A DNA stretch of 23,322 nt from JACMME01 sp051005015 (GTDB lineage: Bacteria; Gemmatimonadota; Gemmatimonadetes; Gemmatimonadales; Gemmatimonadaceae). The number at the start of each line of letters is the position of its first letter. Within the stretch, counting starts at the first letter, position 1. This document shows, in pieces, positions 1 through 7,576 of this stretch. The DNA lies in contig JBPCJT010000245.1 of the NCBI GenBank assembly GCA_051005015.1, positions 1 through 23,322 on the forward strand. Reading direction: 5' to 3'. Position numbers and translations under genes: made by a program. Below the pieces are notes generated by a model, which made no database searches, was not told the origin of the DNA, and saw only the letters and a program-made list of their open reading frames with translations.

Positions 1-129
1 TTCACTGCCACGCGGAGGCTGGAGCAGCAGGACCGAGAGGCCGGTGGGTTGACGGGACAGGATCACGACGTCAACCGACACCACGAGCCTGTTACCTGTG
101 CGTGAGGGAAGTTCCTTTCGCCTAGCCAT
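1..129 (-). CDS. Nudix hydrolase family protein, N-terminal fragment (cut by window edge)
   Basis: An ATG at 127-129 opens a minus-strand frame that stays open to base 1, giving 43 residues. It begins MARRKELPSR and continues with a beta-strand segment VVSVDVVILSRQPTGLSVLL. This pattern (a strand, a short turn with a basic/polar residue, then a hydrophobic LSVLLL strand) is how Nudix domains of the ADP-ribose or NrtR-like type start. The Nudix box itself would lie beyond the window, so the catalytic motif is not seen. No convincing Shine-Dalgarno precedes the ATG. The AT-rich stretch at about 131-175 is probably its promoter region. The assignment rests only on the N-terminal strand pattern. 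Confidence 0.55.
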   Translation of the reverse strand, partial: MARRKELPSRTGNRLVVSVDVVILSRQPTGLSVLLLQPPRGSE

Positions 130-214
130 GGAATGACGATTATTATTAGCTGGATGACAATAAAATAGCAGCTTTTGGGAAAAAAGCGCCTCGTTTCAAC
201 CGCTTGTTTGCACC

Positions 215-238
215 TTGCGCGCCACGATTTCCGCGCAA
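215..238 (-). terminator. weak hairpin downstream of the GH3 gene
   Basis: A 7-bp perfect inverted repeat (TTGCGCG / CGCGCAA) with a 10-nt loop lies a few bases past the stop of the GH3 gene on the minus strand. No T-run follows directly; a run of six T comes only about 35 nt later. It could stabilise the mRNA end or act as a poor terminator. Confidence is low. Confidence 0.25.
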
Positions 239-244
239 TGTCAG

Positions 245-2029
245 CTATTTCGCTTCGGAAACCGCCGAGCGCGTGATGCCGGAGCCGAACGCAGCAAGTA
301 AGGGTATGGTGATCGGCAAGCGGCCCGTGATCGCCGCCGCTCCGACAAGCGCGCGTGCAGCCGCACGCTGTGAAACGGGAAAGCCGCCCCAGGCGACCAG
401 GTATGCGGGCGCCGACGGGATTTGCTGAAGAAGGTAGGGGTTTCCAAACGCCACGACAATCGGCTTGCGGCCGCTGGCAGAAAGATCCCTGGCAAGATCC
501 GCGAACGCCCGCGGCGCGGACACGCTTGTCGCAGACCAGGCGTGCGAAACGTATGAGCTTATAACCGTCACCTGGGCGGAATCCGCAGCTCGCAATACAG
601 CTTCCAGGTTCCCCGGAGAGTCCGCATTGACATATTCGGATCGCACGCTCCTGAAAACCGCGCGAAGCTCGGCGTCGAACGTGGCACCGGCTGTAACATC
701 CGAGCGCCGGGCAAATGTGATCGATAGAATTCGAGCATCGCGTGGAGTGCTCGTTAGCGGTACCAATCCGAAGGAATCCCTTACGAGCGTAATTGACCGC
801 TCGGCGACCGTACGCGCACTCGCGGCATGCACGGAATCGCCGACTATGGCGCGCACGCTGTCGACGGCAACGAACCTCGTGCGAGTGAGCCCGAGCCGCT
901 GCTTGGCCGCTAGGATGCGGCGAACCGATCGATCGAGTCGTGCTTCGGGATACCGTCCACTGGTAACGCCGGCCACAACAGCATCGATGGTCAACGCCAC
1001 GTCGACGGGTTGAATGAGTATGTCGGCGCCCGCGCCCACAGCCCGTATTGCCGCCTCGCCAGCTCCGTAGCGGTCGAGTACGCCACGCATGTCCATCGCG
1101 TCCGATATGATGAGTCCATCGAAGCGAAGTTCATCCCTCAAGAGCCCCGTTAAAACCCGCCCGCTGAGTGTGCCCGGGTCACCCGACGAATCGAGCGCCG
1201 GCATGGAGCCGTGAAAGGACATCACCGCGCCCACACCGCTCCTGATCGCCGCCTGAAAGGGGACCAGCTCCAGCGAATCGAGCCGCTGGCGAGAAACGTC
1301 CACCACCGGGAGCGCCAGGTGCGAGTTGATCTCGGTATCGCCATGTCCCGGGAAGTGCTTCCCAGTGGCGATCATGCCGTTATCCTGCGCCCCTCGAATA
1401 AATGCGCCACCGAGCGCGGCGACGAGTCGCGGATCCTCGCCATACGAGCGCGTGTTGATCACCGGATTAGCGGGGTTGTTGTTCACGTCGAGGACTGGAG
1501 CGTATGCGACGTGAATACCGATGGCACGGCCTTCGAGGGCAGTTACGCGTCCCTGCGCGTAGGAAAGCGCCGTGTCACGCGAAGCACCGACTGCCATCTG
1601 AGGCGGAAAAACAACCGCCCCACCAAGATCGTATCCTCCCGGAAAGAAGTAGCCACCATGGGCGCGGTAGCCCGCTCCCAATTCGAGGTCGGCTCCGAAA
1701 AGGAGCGGCAGATCGCTCATGCGCTGCATGGCGTTGAGCTTCACCGCGATTTCTACCGGAGAGCCGACGGAGATGGTGAATCCGCCAACCTTCTCCCGGG
1801 TGATGTGCTGGCGGACGCGTACCCATTGGGTCGCATCGTCAGAGACGTAATCTCCCCAGATGGTTGGCCAGACCATCTGCGCCGCCTTCTCACGCACCGA
1901 CATGCGCGCCAGAGCGTACAAGGCCCAGTTCGCCTCGGGCGGCACAGTCTGGCGTGGCGGCGAGCCAACGCATCCTGAGGCCGCGACAAGCAGCAGCGAG
2001 CTCCAACGCGCGCTGCTCACGCGGGACAA
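245..2029 (-). CDS. Glycoside hydrolase family 3 lipoprotein (NagZ / beta-N-acetylhexosaminidase-like)
   Basis: 594 residues with a lipoprotein signal (VAASGC, lipidated Cys20). A GH3 TIM-barrel follows (about 30-375), then the alpha/beta GH3 C-terminal domain. Visible motifs are NTRSYGEDP (193-201, substrate loop), KHFPGHGDTEINSH (224-237) and SDAMDM (309-314) with the presumed nucleophile Asp310. The two-domain lipoprotein layout matches the Bacillus NagZ/YbbD type, which removes N-acetylglucosamine from peptidoglycan fragments. The general acid/base in that group is an Asp-His dyad (DSH); here the Asp is Asn235, with His237 kept. The start is TTG, with GGAA about 7-8 nt upstream; a GTG three codons in is an alternative. 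It lies 21 bp behind the YggX-like gene, so the two are probably cotranscribed. Substrate is inferred: NagZ-like cell-wall turnover or another beta-glycosidase. Confidence 0.9.
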   Translation of the reverse strand: MSRVSSARWSSLLLVAASGCVGSPPRQTVPPEANWALYALARMSVREKAAQMVWPTIWGDYVSDDATQWVRVRQHITREKVGGFTISVGSPVEIAVKLNAMQRMSDLPLLFGADLELGAGYRAHGGYFFPGGYDLGGAVVFPPQMAVGASRDTALSYAQGRVTALEGRAIGIHVAYAPVLDVNNNPANPVINTRSYGEDPRLVAALGGAFIRGAQDNGMIATGKHFPGHGDTEINSHLALPVVDVSRQRLDSLELVPFQAAIRSGVGAVMSFHGSMPALDSSGDPGTLSGRVLTGLLRDELRFDGLIISDAMDMRGVLDRYGAGEAAIRAVGAGADILIQPVDVALTIDAVVAGVTSGRYPEARLDRSVRRILAAKQRLGLTRTRFVAVDSVRAIVGDSVHAASARTVAERSITLVRDSFGLVPLTSTPRDARILSITFARRSDVTAGATFDAELRAVFRSVRSEYVNADSPGNLEAVLRAADSAQVTVISSYVSHAWSATSVSAPRAFADLARDLSASGRKPIVVAFGNPYLLQQIPSAPAYLVAWGGFPVSQRAAARALVGAAAITGRLPITIPLLAAFGSGITRSAVSEAK

Positions 2030-2050
2030 CAGCTTATTCCGGCTGGAACC

Positions 2051-2329
2051 TCACCAATCAATGGTGCCCTGTTTTGTGGTGTCGACCTGCTCCGTCTTGC
2101 CCGTCTTGAACAGGAACCCTTCCATGTTTTTCAACAGGAACGTGCGCGCCTGCGGATCCATGAGGTTAAGGCCGTAGTGATTTATCAGCATTGTCTGCTG
2201 CTTGAGCCACTCGCCCCAGCACACCGTACATATCTCGGCTTGAGCCCGGGCACCCGCCGCACCCGGAAAGGGCGGGCGATCGAAACCCTCGCGGGTCAGG
2301 TTGCATCGGGTGCAGGCGATGTCGGGCAT
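2051..2329 (-). CDS. YggX-like Fe(2+)-trafficking / oxidative damage protection protein with two CxxC motifs
   Basis: 92 residues from MPDIACTRC, the usual length of the family (E. coli YggX is about 91). The family-defining core KQQTMLINHYGLNLMDP (44-60) and the GFLFKTG end are clear. YggX proteins are small cytoplasmic proteins linked to iron handling and protection of Fe-S enzymes. Unlike the classic family, which has one Cys near the N-terminus, this copy has CTRC (6-9) and CTVC (34-37), a spacing like that of a zinc- or iron-binding ribbon. The frame is open further upstream, but that part lies inside the desaturase gene; the ATG at 2329 is 11 bp after the desaturase stop and fits the family. 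The neighbouring desaturase is a di-iron enzyme, so a shared need for iron is plausible. Confidence 0.85.
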   Translation of the reverse strand: MPDIACTRCNLTREGFDRPPFPGAAGARAQAEICTVCWGEWLKQQTMLINHYGLNLMDPQARTFLLKNMEGFLFKTGKTEQVDTTKQGTIDW

Positions 2330-2340
2330 GGTCGGGGCTC

Positions 2341-3090
2341 TTATGATCTTGCGTATTTCACCTTTGCGAGCCCAACAAGCTGGAGCAGCCGAATGTACGC
2401 CCAGCCAATGTCGAACTCGTACCATTTCGCATTGAACTTCGCCGAGTGCGGGTCCGCGTGATGGTTATTGTGAAGCTCTTCCCCGCCCAGCCAGATCGCA
2501 ATCGGCGAGATGTTCCGACTCTCATCCTTGACGTCAAAGTTGCGATAGCCCAGAGCGTGACCAACGCCATTGAGAATCCCCGCTGCCCAGAATGGGATCC
2601 AGAGCATTTGGGCCGCCCACACCAGGGGCCCTACAAAGAAGCCAAAGAGATAGATGTCGACGCCGAGCATGACGACAATGCCGAGCCAGTTCACACGCTC
2701 CAGGACATAACGCTCCAGCCAGTCGCTCGGCGTTCCCTTCCCGTACTTCTCCAGAATGTCGGGCTGACGCACCGCCTTGCGATAGTACAGAGCGCCCTTG
2801 ATCAGGATGTTGCGTAACCCCTCGATCAGCGGGCTGTGCGGATCACCCTCTCGATCGGCGAAGGCGTGATGTTTTCGGTGGCATGCGACCCATTCCTTGG
2901 TAACGATGGAGGTCGAGAGCCAGAGCCAGATCCGCATTGGCACCTCGATCACCTTGCTGAATGTGACGCCGCGATGTGTTTGCGACCTGTGCAGGAAAAG
3001 AGTAACACATACGTTGGTAACGTGACCAGCGACGATGAGAAACAGCACGGGCTTCCACCAGGCGGATGCCCAGCTCGCGAAATCTGGCAT
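2341..3090 (-). CDS. Membrane fatty acid desaturase (acyl-CoA / stearoyl delta-9 type)
   Basis: 249 residues with the full histidine set of the membrane di-iron desaturases: HRSQTH (34-39), HRKHH (71-75), HNNHH (207-211), plus NGVGH (174-178) as in stearoyl-CoA desaturases. Hydrophobic membrane segments lie at about 13-33, 50-64 and 135-175. The reaction is O2-dependent insertion of a cis double bond in a saturated acyl chain at the inner membrane, which controls fluidity. The frame is open 31 codons upstream, but the ATG at 3090 is preceded by AGGGAG (12 nt away) and gives the normal family start, so I chose it. A 10-bp hairpin sits 29 nt upstream of this start in the presumed leader. The electron donor is not in the window. 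Downstream YggX-like and GH3 genes follow at 11 and 21 bp. Confidence 0.92.
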   Translation of the reverse strand: MPDFASWASAWWKPVLFLIVAGHVTNVCVTLFLHRSQTHRGVTFSKVIEVPMRIWLWLSTSIVTKEWVACHRKHHAFADREGDPHSPLIEGLRNILIKGALYYRKAVRQPDILEKYGKGTPSDWLERYVLERVNWLGIVVMLGVDIYLFGFFVGPLVWAAQMLWIPFWAAGILNGVGHALGYRNFDVKDESRNISPIAIWLGGEELHNNHHADPHSAKFNAKWYEFDIGWAYIRLLQLVGLAKVKYARS

Positions 3091-3102
3091 TGTAAGTTGA
3101 AT

Positions 3103-3153
3103 CTCCCTGACCTGAAAAGAATAGCCCGCTATCCGAAAATGGTGCGGGCTATT
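3103..3153 (-). promoter_or_regulatory. Leader hairpin and Shine-Dalgarno in front of the desaturase gene
   Basis: On the minus strand a perfect 10-bp stem (AATAGCCCGC / GCGGGCTATT, 3153-3144 and 3129-3120) encloses a 14-nt loop. It is followed at once by CTTTTC, then AGGGAG (3108-3103), and the ATG at 3090. It could be the terminator of the M1 peptidase unit (stop at 3264), an attenuator of the desaturase leader, or an operator. A weak promoter match, TTGAGT (3183-3178) with 17 nt to TAGCTT (3160-3155), would start transcription inside the hairpin. Confidence 0.5.
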
Positions 3154-3263
3154 GAAGCTATGCATTACGTGTACCGGACTCAACGGGAGCCGGCGGAATC
3201 ACGGAGCACGAGAGCAATTTACCCCCATCCCAAACTCCGCGTCCTCATTGCCCAGGGGCCGAA

Positions 3264-5303
3264 TTATCGCGGTACAGCGCTCTTCCCCCCTTCCAACGTA
3301 GCTGGTGCAGACTTCTCCGGCGGCGGTGCTTCACCCCAGGTGTTATTCGAGACGTTCCAGTCGGGCACGGACGGATCGGGCCACAGTCGGACGCCGACCA
3401 CCGGCTTTTTAACCGCAATGGCCGCGTCGTAACTGTCTCCAGCGGCCCATATTAGTACAGGGAGCCTGGTATCCATCGAAGTGCCGTCAGCGAATTTGAG
3501 GCGAAGCGTCACCGGGAAGGGTATCGATGTGAGCTTGCGCAGCGAAACGACAGCAAAATTGCCGTCTTCACGCTGCTGCATGGCCACCGTCTCTAATCCG
3601 ATGTCCAGCACGTCGGTTGAATAGAAAAAGCCCCGCCAAAACCAGGCGAGATCTTCGCCGGAGTAATTCTCGATGGTCCGGAAGAAATCGGCTGGAGTCG
3701 GGTGTTTGAACGCCCAGCGGCGTATGTACTCGCGGAACGCCATGTCAAATTTTTCGGCACCCACCACGTGGTTGCGAAGGGCGAGCAACACTGCGCCGGG
3801 CTTCCGGTAGCCGATCGCTCCAAGGGCCGCCGGGTTGATACGGTCAGCAGCAGTCATTAGAGGAGCCTGAATCTTGCGGTTTACCACCTGCTTCCAGTTC
3901 GCCAGATATTGGGGCCACGAGCTGCTCCCCGCCGACCGTCGCTCGTTTGAAAAAGCATTGATGTACGTGTTCAACCCCTCGTCCATCCACGCGTACTGTC
4001 GCTCATTCGACCCCACGATCATGGGGAACCATGCGTGTCCGTGCTCATGGTCGATGGTTCCGAATGCTCCCTGCGGCTCATCGGCGTAGTGAACCATCAC
4101 GAACATCGGGTACTCCATTCCCCCCACCGGTCCAGCGACGGAGGTGGCTTGCGGATAGGGGTAAGGGTAAAAGAGCTCCGAGTATGTCCGAATGCTCCAC
4201 TGAGTATTCTCGGCGGCGTTCTCCCACCCTTTTCCTGACCGTGGCCAGGGATAATAGGCCTGAGTGAGGATACCATTCCAGCTCGTCGCATCCCAGCGGA
4301 AATCCGGAGCTCCCGCCCAGGCGACATCGCGCACATTCTCTGCACGAAATTTCCAGGTCCTGGTGCCGGAGGCGGGTTTCGGCCTGGATTCCTGCTCTGT
4401 GATGATGCGCGTCACATCCGCCGTTTTAGCGGCTTTCTCGAGACGGGAGCGCTGCTCGGCGGTAAGCACATCCGCAGGATTCTGCAGAGTGCCGCTTCCC
4501 GCGATCACGTATCCCGCAGGCGCTGTGACCGAATATTCGAAGTCTCCGTACTCGAGATAGAACTCGCCCTGGCCGATGTACGGCTCCGTGTTCCATCCAC
4601 GCACGTCGTCGTACACTGCCATGCGAGGGTACCACTGCGCTATCTCGTAAAGCGTACCGTCTCGCCCCATCCGGTCGGAACCGTGCTCGGGCACCAGAAA
4701 GGCAAAGTCCATCGCGATGGTGAGCTTACCCCCGGCGGGCGCAAGCGCCGACGGGAGATCTATGCGCATCATGGTGTCATCGATCTGGGAGCGCGCCGCC
4801 TTTCCATTCAGTGTCAGGTTGGAGATATCGTAGCCGCCCTCGAATCCGCGAACACCCCAGCGGGAATCAGCCGGAAAAACCGCTGAACCCTTGCTGTTCG
4901 GACGATACAGGTTCTGGTCCAGCTGCAACCAGAGGAAGCGCAGTGAGTCAGGCGAGTTGTTGGTATATGCAATCGACACCTTTCCGCTCACGCGCTGTCG
5001 CGCGGTATCCAGCGTCACCGCTATTGCGTAGTCCGCTCTCTGCTGCCAGTAGGCGGGGCCCGGTGAGCCATTCGAGCTACGATACTGGTTCGGAGCGGGC
5101 CAATCCGTCCCGTCCAACCGAGCGAACGGGTCATCAGACGCGGTGCGGACATCCGAAGCCGGCAGGGACCCGGAACCGCGATCTGCCGGGACGAGAATCC
5201 GCTGCGCCGAGTCCATGCGAACCGGCACGTTCGTGTCGGTAGCCTGCTGCCGCGCGCACGCGGCGAATGAGAATGCGAGCAGAATGAACGAAGTGTGTTT
5301 CAC
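3264..5303 (-). CDS. M1-family zinc aminopeptidase-like lipoprotein
   Basis: 679 residues. It opens with a lipoprotein signal (VKHTSFILLAFSFAAC, Cys at 16), so it is anchored in the envelope. The gluzincin core is complete: GGMEYP (Glu397, GAMEN-equivalent), HEHGH (419-423) and, 18 residues later, Glu442 in WMDEGLNTY, which is the HExxH-x18-E signature of the M1 family. A beta-rich domain of about 280 residues precedes it, and a helical/beta C-terminal part follows. It likely trims peptides at the outer face of a membrane. The start is GTG at 5303, overlapping the stop of the upstream gene as GTGA, so translation is probably coupled. The frame is open further upstream only because it runs inside the preceding gene. 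A 173-bp gap separates it from the desaturase. Confidence 0.92.
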   Translation of the reverse strand: MKHTSFILLAFSFAACARQQATDTNVPVRMDSAQRILVPADRGSGSLPASDVRTASDDPFARLDGTDWPAPNQYRSSNGSPGPAYWQQRADYAIAVTLDTARQRVSGKVSIAYTNNSPDSLRFLWLQLDQNLYRPNSKGSAVFPADSRWGVRGFEGGYDISNLTLNGKAARSQIDDTMMRIDLPSALAPAGGKLTIAMDFAFLVPEHGSDRMGRDGTLYEIAQWYPRMAVYDDVRGWNTEPYIGQGEFYLEYGDFEYSVTAPAGYVIAGSGTLQNPADVLTAEQRSRLEKAAKTADVTRIITEQESRPKPASGTRTWKFRAENVRDVAWAGAPDFRWDATSWNGILTQAYYPWPRSGKGWENAAENTQWSIRTYSELFYPYPYPQATSVAGPVGGMEYPMFVMVHYADEPQGAFGTIDHEHGHAWFPMIVGSNERQYAWMDEGLNTYINAFSNERRSAGSSSWPQYLANWKQVVNRKIQAPLMTAADRINPAALGAIGYRKPGAVLLALRNHVVGAEKFDMAFREYIRRWAFKHPTPADFFRTIENYSGEDLAWFWRGFFYSTDVLDIGLETVAMQQREDGNFAVVSLRKLTSIPFPVTLRLKFADGTSMDTRLPVLIWAAGDSYDAAIAVKKPVVGVRLWPDPSVPDWNVSNNTWGEAPPPEKSAPATLEGGKSAVPR

Positions 5304-6844
5304 TGACGCCCGCCCATGGGAATGATGGTTAAAGCCCTGTTTTCCAGACTCTCGTACTCCACGACTGCGATCCTGTGCGCGTTGGTGTCCGCCACGTAGG
5401 CGAATTTCTCGCCGCACGCGACACCGCCGGGCTCGTGAAATCCTCGTACCCAGGTATCCGCCCGGCGGGTGAACGGGTCGACCCACTTCAGCGCGTCGTT
5501 GTACGAGTCGGCTATGAGCAATCGCCCATCGCGGTGCCGGGCGATTCCCTGCTGATGCTGCATTCGCACGGCGTCGCCACTTCCGTCGGTATCGCCAAAA
5601 TCGAAGAGACCCGTACCTATCACCGTTTCTACACTGCCGTCCTCCTCAATGTCCGCCACGCGCACGGCGCTCGATTCGGCGTCGGCAAAATAAAGCTTGT
5701 TTCCATGAGCGAGAACGCCCATCGGCTGCGCTAGTGCTGCATCGAAATGCTGGCCGTCGACGATGTCTTCCCGCTGGCTTCCGCTGTGCCGCATGCCGGT
5801 TCCGGTGTCCAGCTCGACCGACCAGATCTGGTGGACGCCCGCCATGGCGATGTAGAGTGTTCCGTCCGCGACCGCGACATCCCAGGGCGACGACATGGCT
5901 CCGGTGTGAAGATCGGCTGTGTTGCGAAGCTGATGTCCTGTGCCAGTTAGGGTACGGATCTCGCCCGACCCCAAATCCACCGTGCGCACGGCGTGATTCC
6001 CCGCGTCGGCGACGTATAGCGTGTCTCCGTCAATGGACATTCCCTGGGGCGAATTGAAAGCACCCTCCATGCCGTCGCGGAATGCCGGCTCTCCGGTTCC
6101 AACCACGAGCTCGATTCGCGCGCTCATGCCATCGCCCGAAAGCCTGCCCACCAGAACTCGATGGTGTCCGCTGTCAGCTATTGCGATGCGCTCGCCATCG
6201 AGCTCGATCTTGCCGGGATACCGCAATAATCCAGGCGGGATTGCCGGTTGGTCGAGCTTTTCGGCGAGGTGCGTTCTTGCAAGCTTCCCGGCTGAATCGA
6301 ATGCTTCGGCGAGCTGCTCGATCAGGGGGCTCAGGCGGTCGGCAGTGAACTCACCAGAATGGCCTCCGAGCACTCGTCCGGTGGGGTCGACTATCTGAAG
6401 CGTCGGCCAGGCGTTCACGGCGTAGCTGCGCCACACGCGAAACTGGCGATCGTTGAGCACGGGGTGCGCCACCCCAAGCCGGATTACGGCCTCGCGGATG
6501 CGCTCCGTGTCACGCTCCGCGTGGAACTTTCCGCTATGCACGCCAACGATCGCAATCTCGCTGGGAAAGCGCCGCTCGAGCTCCCGCAACTGCGGGAGGA
6601 CGTGAATGCAGTTGATTCAGCCGTATGTCCAGAAATCGAGCAGCAGGATCTTACCGCGAAAGTCAGCCAGAGTGAGCGCTCGGCCGCCAGTGTTTATCCA
6701 GTCGAGCCCGTAAGGAAACTCGGGTGCCCTTACGGATGGTTGGCTCATGGTCGGCATCTGGGTAATTGCTGAGAAGATACCTGGACTATCTGAAGAGGAA
6801 AGAAGCATGGTGGGCAGTCCGACAAAACCTCCATCGTCATTCAC
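5300..6844 (-). CDS. Thioredoxin-like/NHL-repeat protein, probable selenoprotein (in-frame TGA = Sec76)
   Basis: 514 codons if the TGA at 6617-6619 is read through. Residues 38-165 form a thioredoxin-like domain: APEFPYGLDWIN, then LLLDFWTYG-U-INC-IHVLPQ, then NAWPTLQIVDPTG with the cis-Pro. In NHLRC2-like relatives the motif reads YCCINC; here the first Cys of CxxC (position 76) is encoded by TGA, and Cys79 is kept. About six NHL repeats follow (roughly 178-505; for example IAIADSGHHRVL, LYVADAGNHAVRT, AYVADTNAHRIAV), forming a beta-propeller. A hairpin 18 nt after the TGA fits a bacterial SECIS. The frame stays open 438 codons after the TGA and ends in a GTGA overlap with the peptidase gene, which argues against decay. 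The start is GTG at 6844 with AGGGAG 5 nt away; Met33 is an alternative. A thiol-disulfide redox role is inferred. If Sec is not inserted, this would be a broken gene. Confidence 0.85.
6581..6598 (-). promoter_or_regulatory. Candidate bacterial SECIS hairpin
   Basis: Starting 18 nt after the TGA, the mRNA can form CUCCCGC-AGUU-GCGGGAG, a perfect 7-bp GC-rich stem with a 4-nt loop. UGA-to-loop distance is 25 nt, within the 16-37 nt range described for bacterial SECIS elements, and the small loop has G near its start followed by U, as SelB recognition requires. Two further pairs can form below a 2x2 mismatch. It lies inside the coding frame (residues L-P-Q-L-R-E), as bacterial SECIS elements do. 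Confidence 0.75.
6617..6619 (-). other. Recoded in-frame TGA (candidate selenocysteine codon)
   Basis: On the minus strand the codons read TAC GGC TGA ATC AAC TGC, i.e. Y-G-U-I-N-C. The TGA sits exactly at the first redox Cys of the thioredoxin CxxC motif, which is the typical position for Cys-to-Sec exchange in thioredoxin-like selenoproteins. A single-base change from TGC or TGT, or a base-call error, is the alternative. Confidence 0.8.
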
Positions 6845-6849
6845 TCTGT

Positions 6850-6855
6850 CTCCCT
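6850..6855 (-). promoter_or_regulatory. Shine-Dalgarno deciding the GTG start of the selenoprotein gene
   Basis: AGGGAG on the minus strand ends 5 nt before the GTG at 6844 and overlaps the TAG stop (6856-6854) of the upstream lipoprotein gene. No comparable site precedes the later in-frame ATG at 6748. Confidence 0.6.
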
Positions 6856-7576
6856 ACTTCGAGGTATTTAACACCAGCGGTGTCGCTTTGACGTGGAGGT
6901 TGTGTCCAATCCGAATGCCGGATATGCCATCGGTGTAGATGGCTCCCTTCGCCAGCGAGCCAACATGCTCTCCGTTAACCATAAAGCGAACGGAATCGGA
7001 GCCGACATTGACTCCAAGCTTGTAGCTTGCCTTGCCGGATGCGTCCGCTTTCGGTATTCCATCCGCCGCTTTCCACGCAATCATGTTCTTCGTGCCCGCC
7101 CCGTTGCGCGTCTTCACCAGGTACTCGCCCGTACCGCGCACCATAAAGTAGCTGTACCTGATGCCGGGCTGATCGAGAGCGGAGCCCCCAAAAAATAGTC
7201 CGAACGATTCCGGGTGAGCTGGAGCTTCCATCTGATCGATAGTGGTCTCCAGCTTGTACGTGCCTGACGCGGTATTCTTCGGAGAATAGACGATGTGATG
7301 CGGGCCGCTCCAGATGTGCCAGCTGCCGTTGTCATCCACGTATTTCACGTCCGTGATTTTCTGGTTCTCGCCGTCGGTGCGTCCCATGAAACCGGCTGGA
7401 ACGCCCGTCCCACCCCGAGCAGCGGCGTCGGGGTCATCGCGCATCTCCATACTGTCAGTACTTGGCGCCATCACTGGGGTGTCCCCCATGGTCGTATCGG
7501 CGGAGGTATCATTGGTTTTTGCCGAGCAACCCGTTGATATCAGAGCGAGGGCCACGGCTGCCATCCGAGTCTTCAT
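6854..7576 (-). CDS. Predicted lipoprotein with a concanavalin/LamG-like beta domain
   Basis: 240 residues. A signal peptide MKTRMAAVALALISTGC gives a lipidated Cys17. An Asp/Ser/Thr/Met-rich linker (18-55) leads into a beta-rich domain (about 70-238) with alternating aromatic and polar strands (WHIWSGPHHIVYSP, ESFGLFFGGS, YFMVRGTGEYLVKTRNG, VRFMVNGEHVGSL). This resembles laminin-G/DUF1080-type jelly-roll folds that bind sugars or proteins, but I cannot name a family with certainty. The start ATG has AGGA 6-8 nt upstream. It is the first gene of the unit with the probable selenoprotein (9 bp downstream) and the M1 peptidase, so all three are probably made together. Its role is unknown. Confidence 0.75.
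   Translation of the reverse strand: MKTRMAAVALALISTGCSAKTNDTSADTTMGDTPVMAPSTDSMEMRDDPDAAARGGTGVPAGFMGRTDGENQKITDVKYVDDNGSWHIWSGPHHIVYSPKNTASGTYKLETTIDQMEAPAHPESFGLFFGGSALDQPGIRYSYFMVRGTGEYLVKTRNGAGTKNMIAWKAADGIPKADASGKASYKLGVNVGSDSVRFMVNGEHVGSLAKGAIYTDGISGIRIGHNLHVKATPLVLNTSK

Noticed and set aside
1211..1978. Long plus-strand frame opposite the GH3 gene
   Set aside because: It is antisense to a gene with clear motifs; no family resemblance or ribosome binding site.
5300..6589. Separate 429-residue NHL protein starting after the TGA
   Set aside because: Its start would be a TTG inside the hairpin, it would lose the redox motif and half of the thioredoxin domain, and the matching N-terminal part lies in the same frame just upstream.
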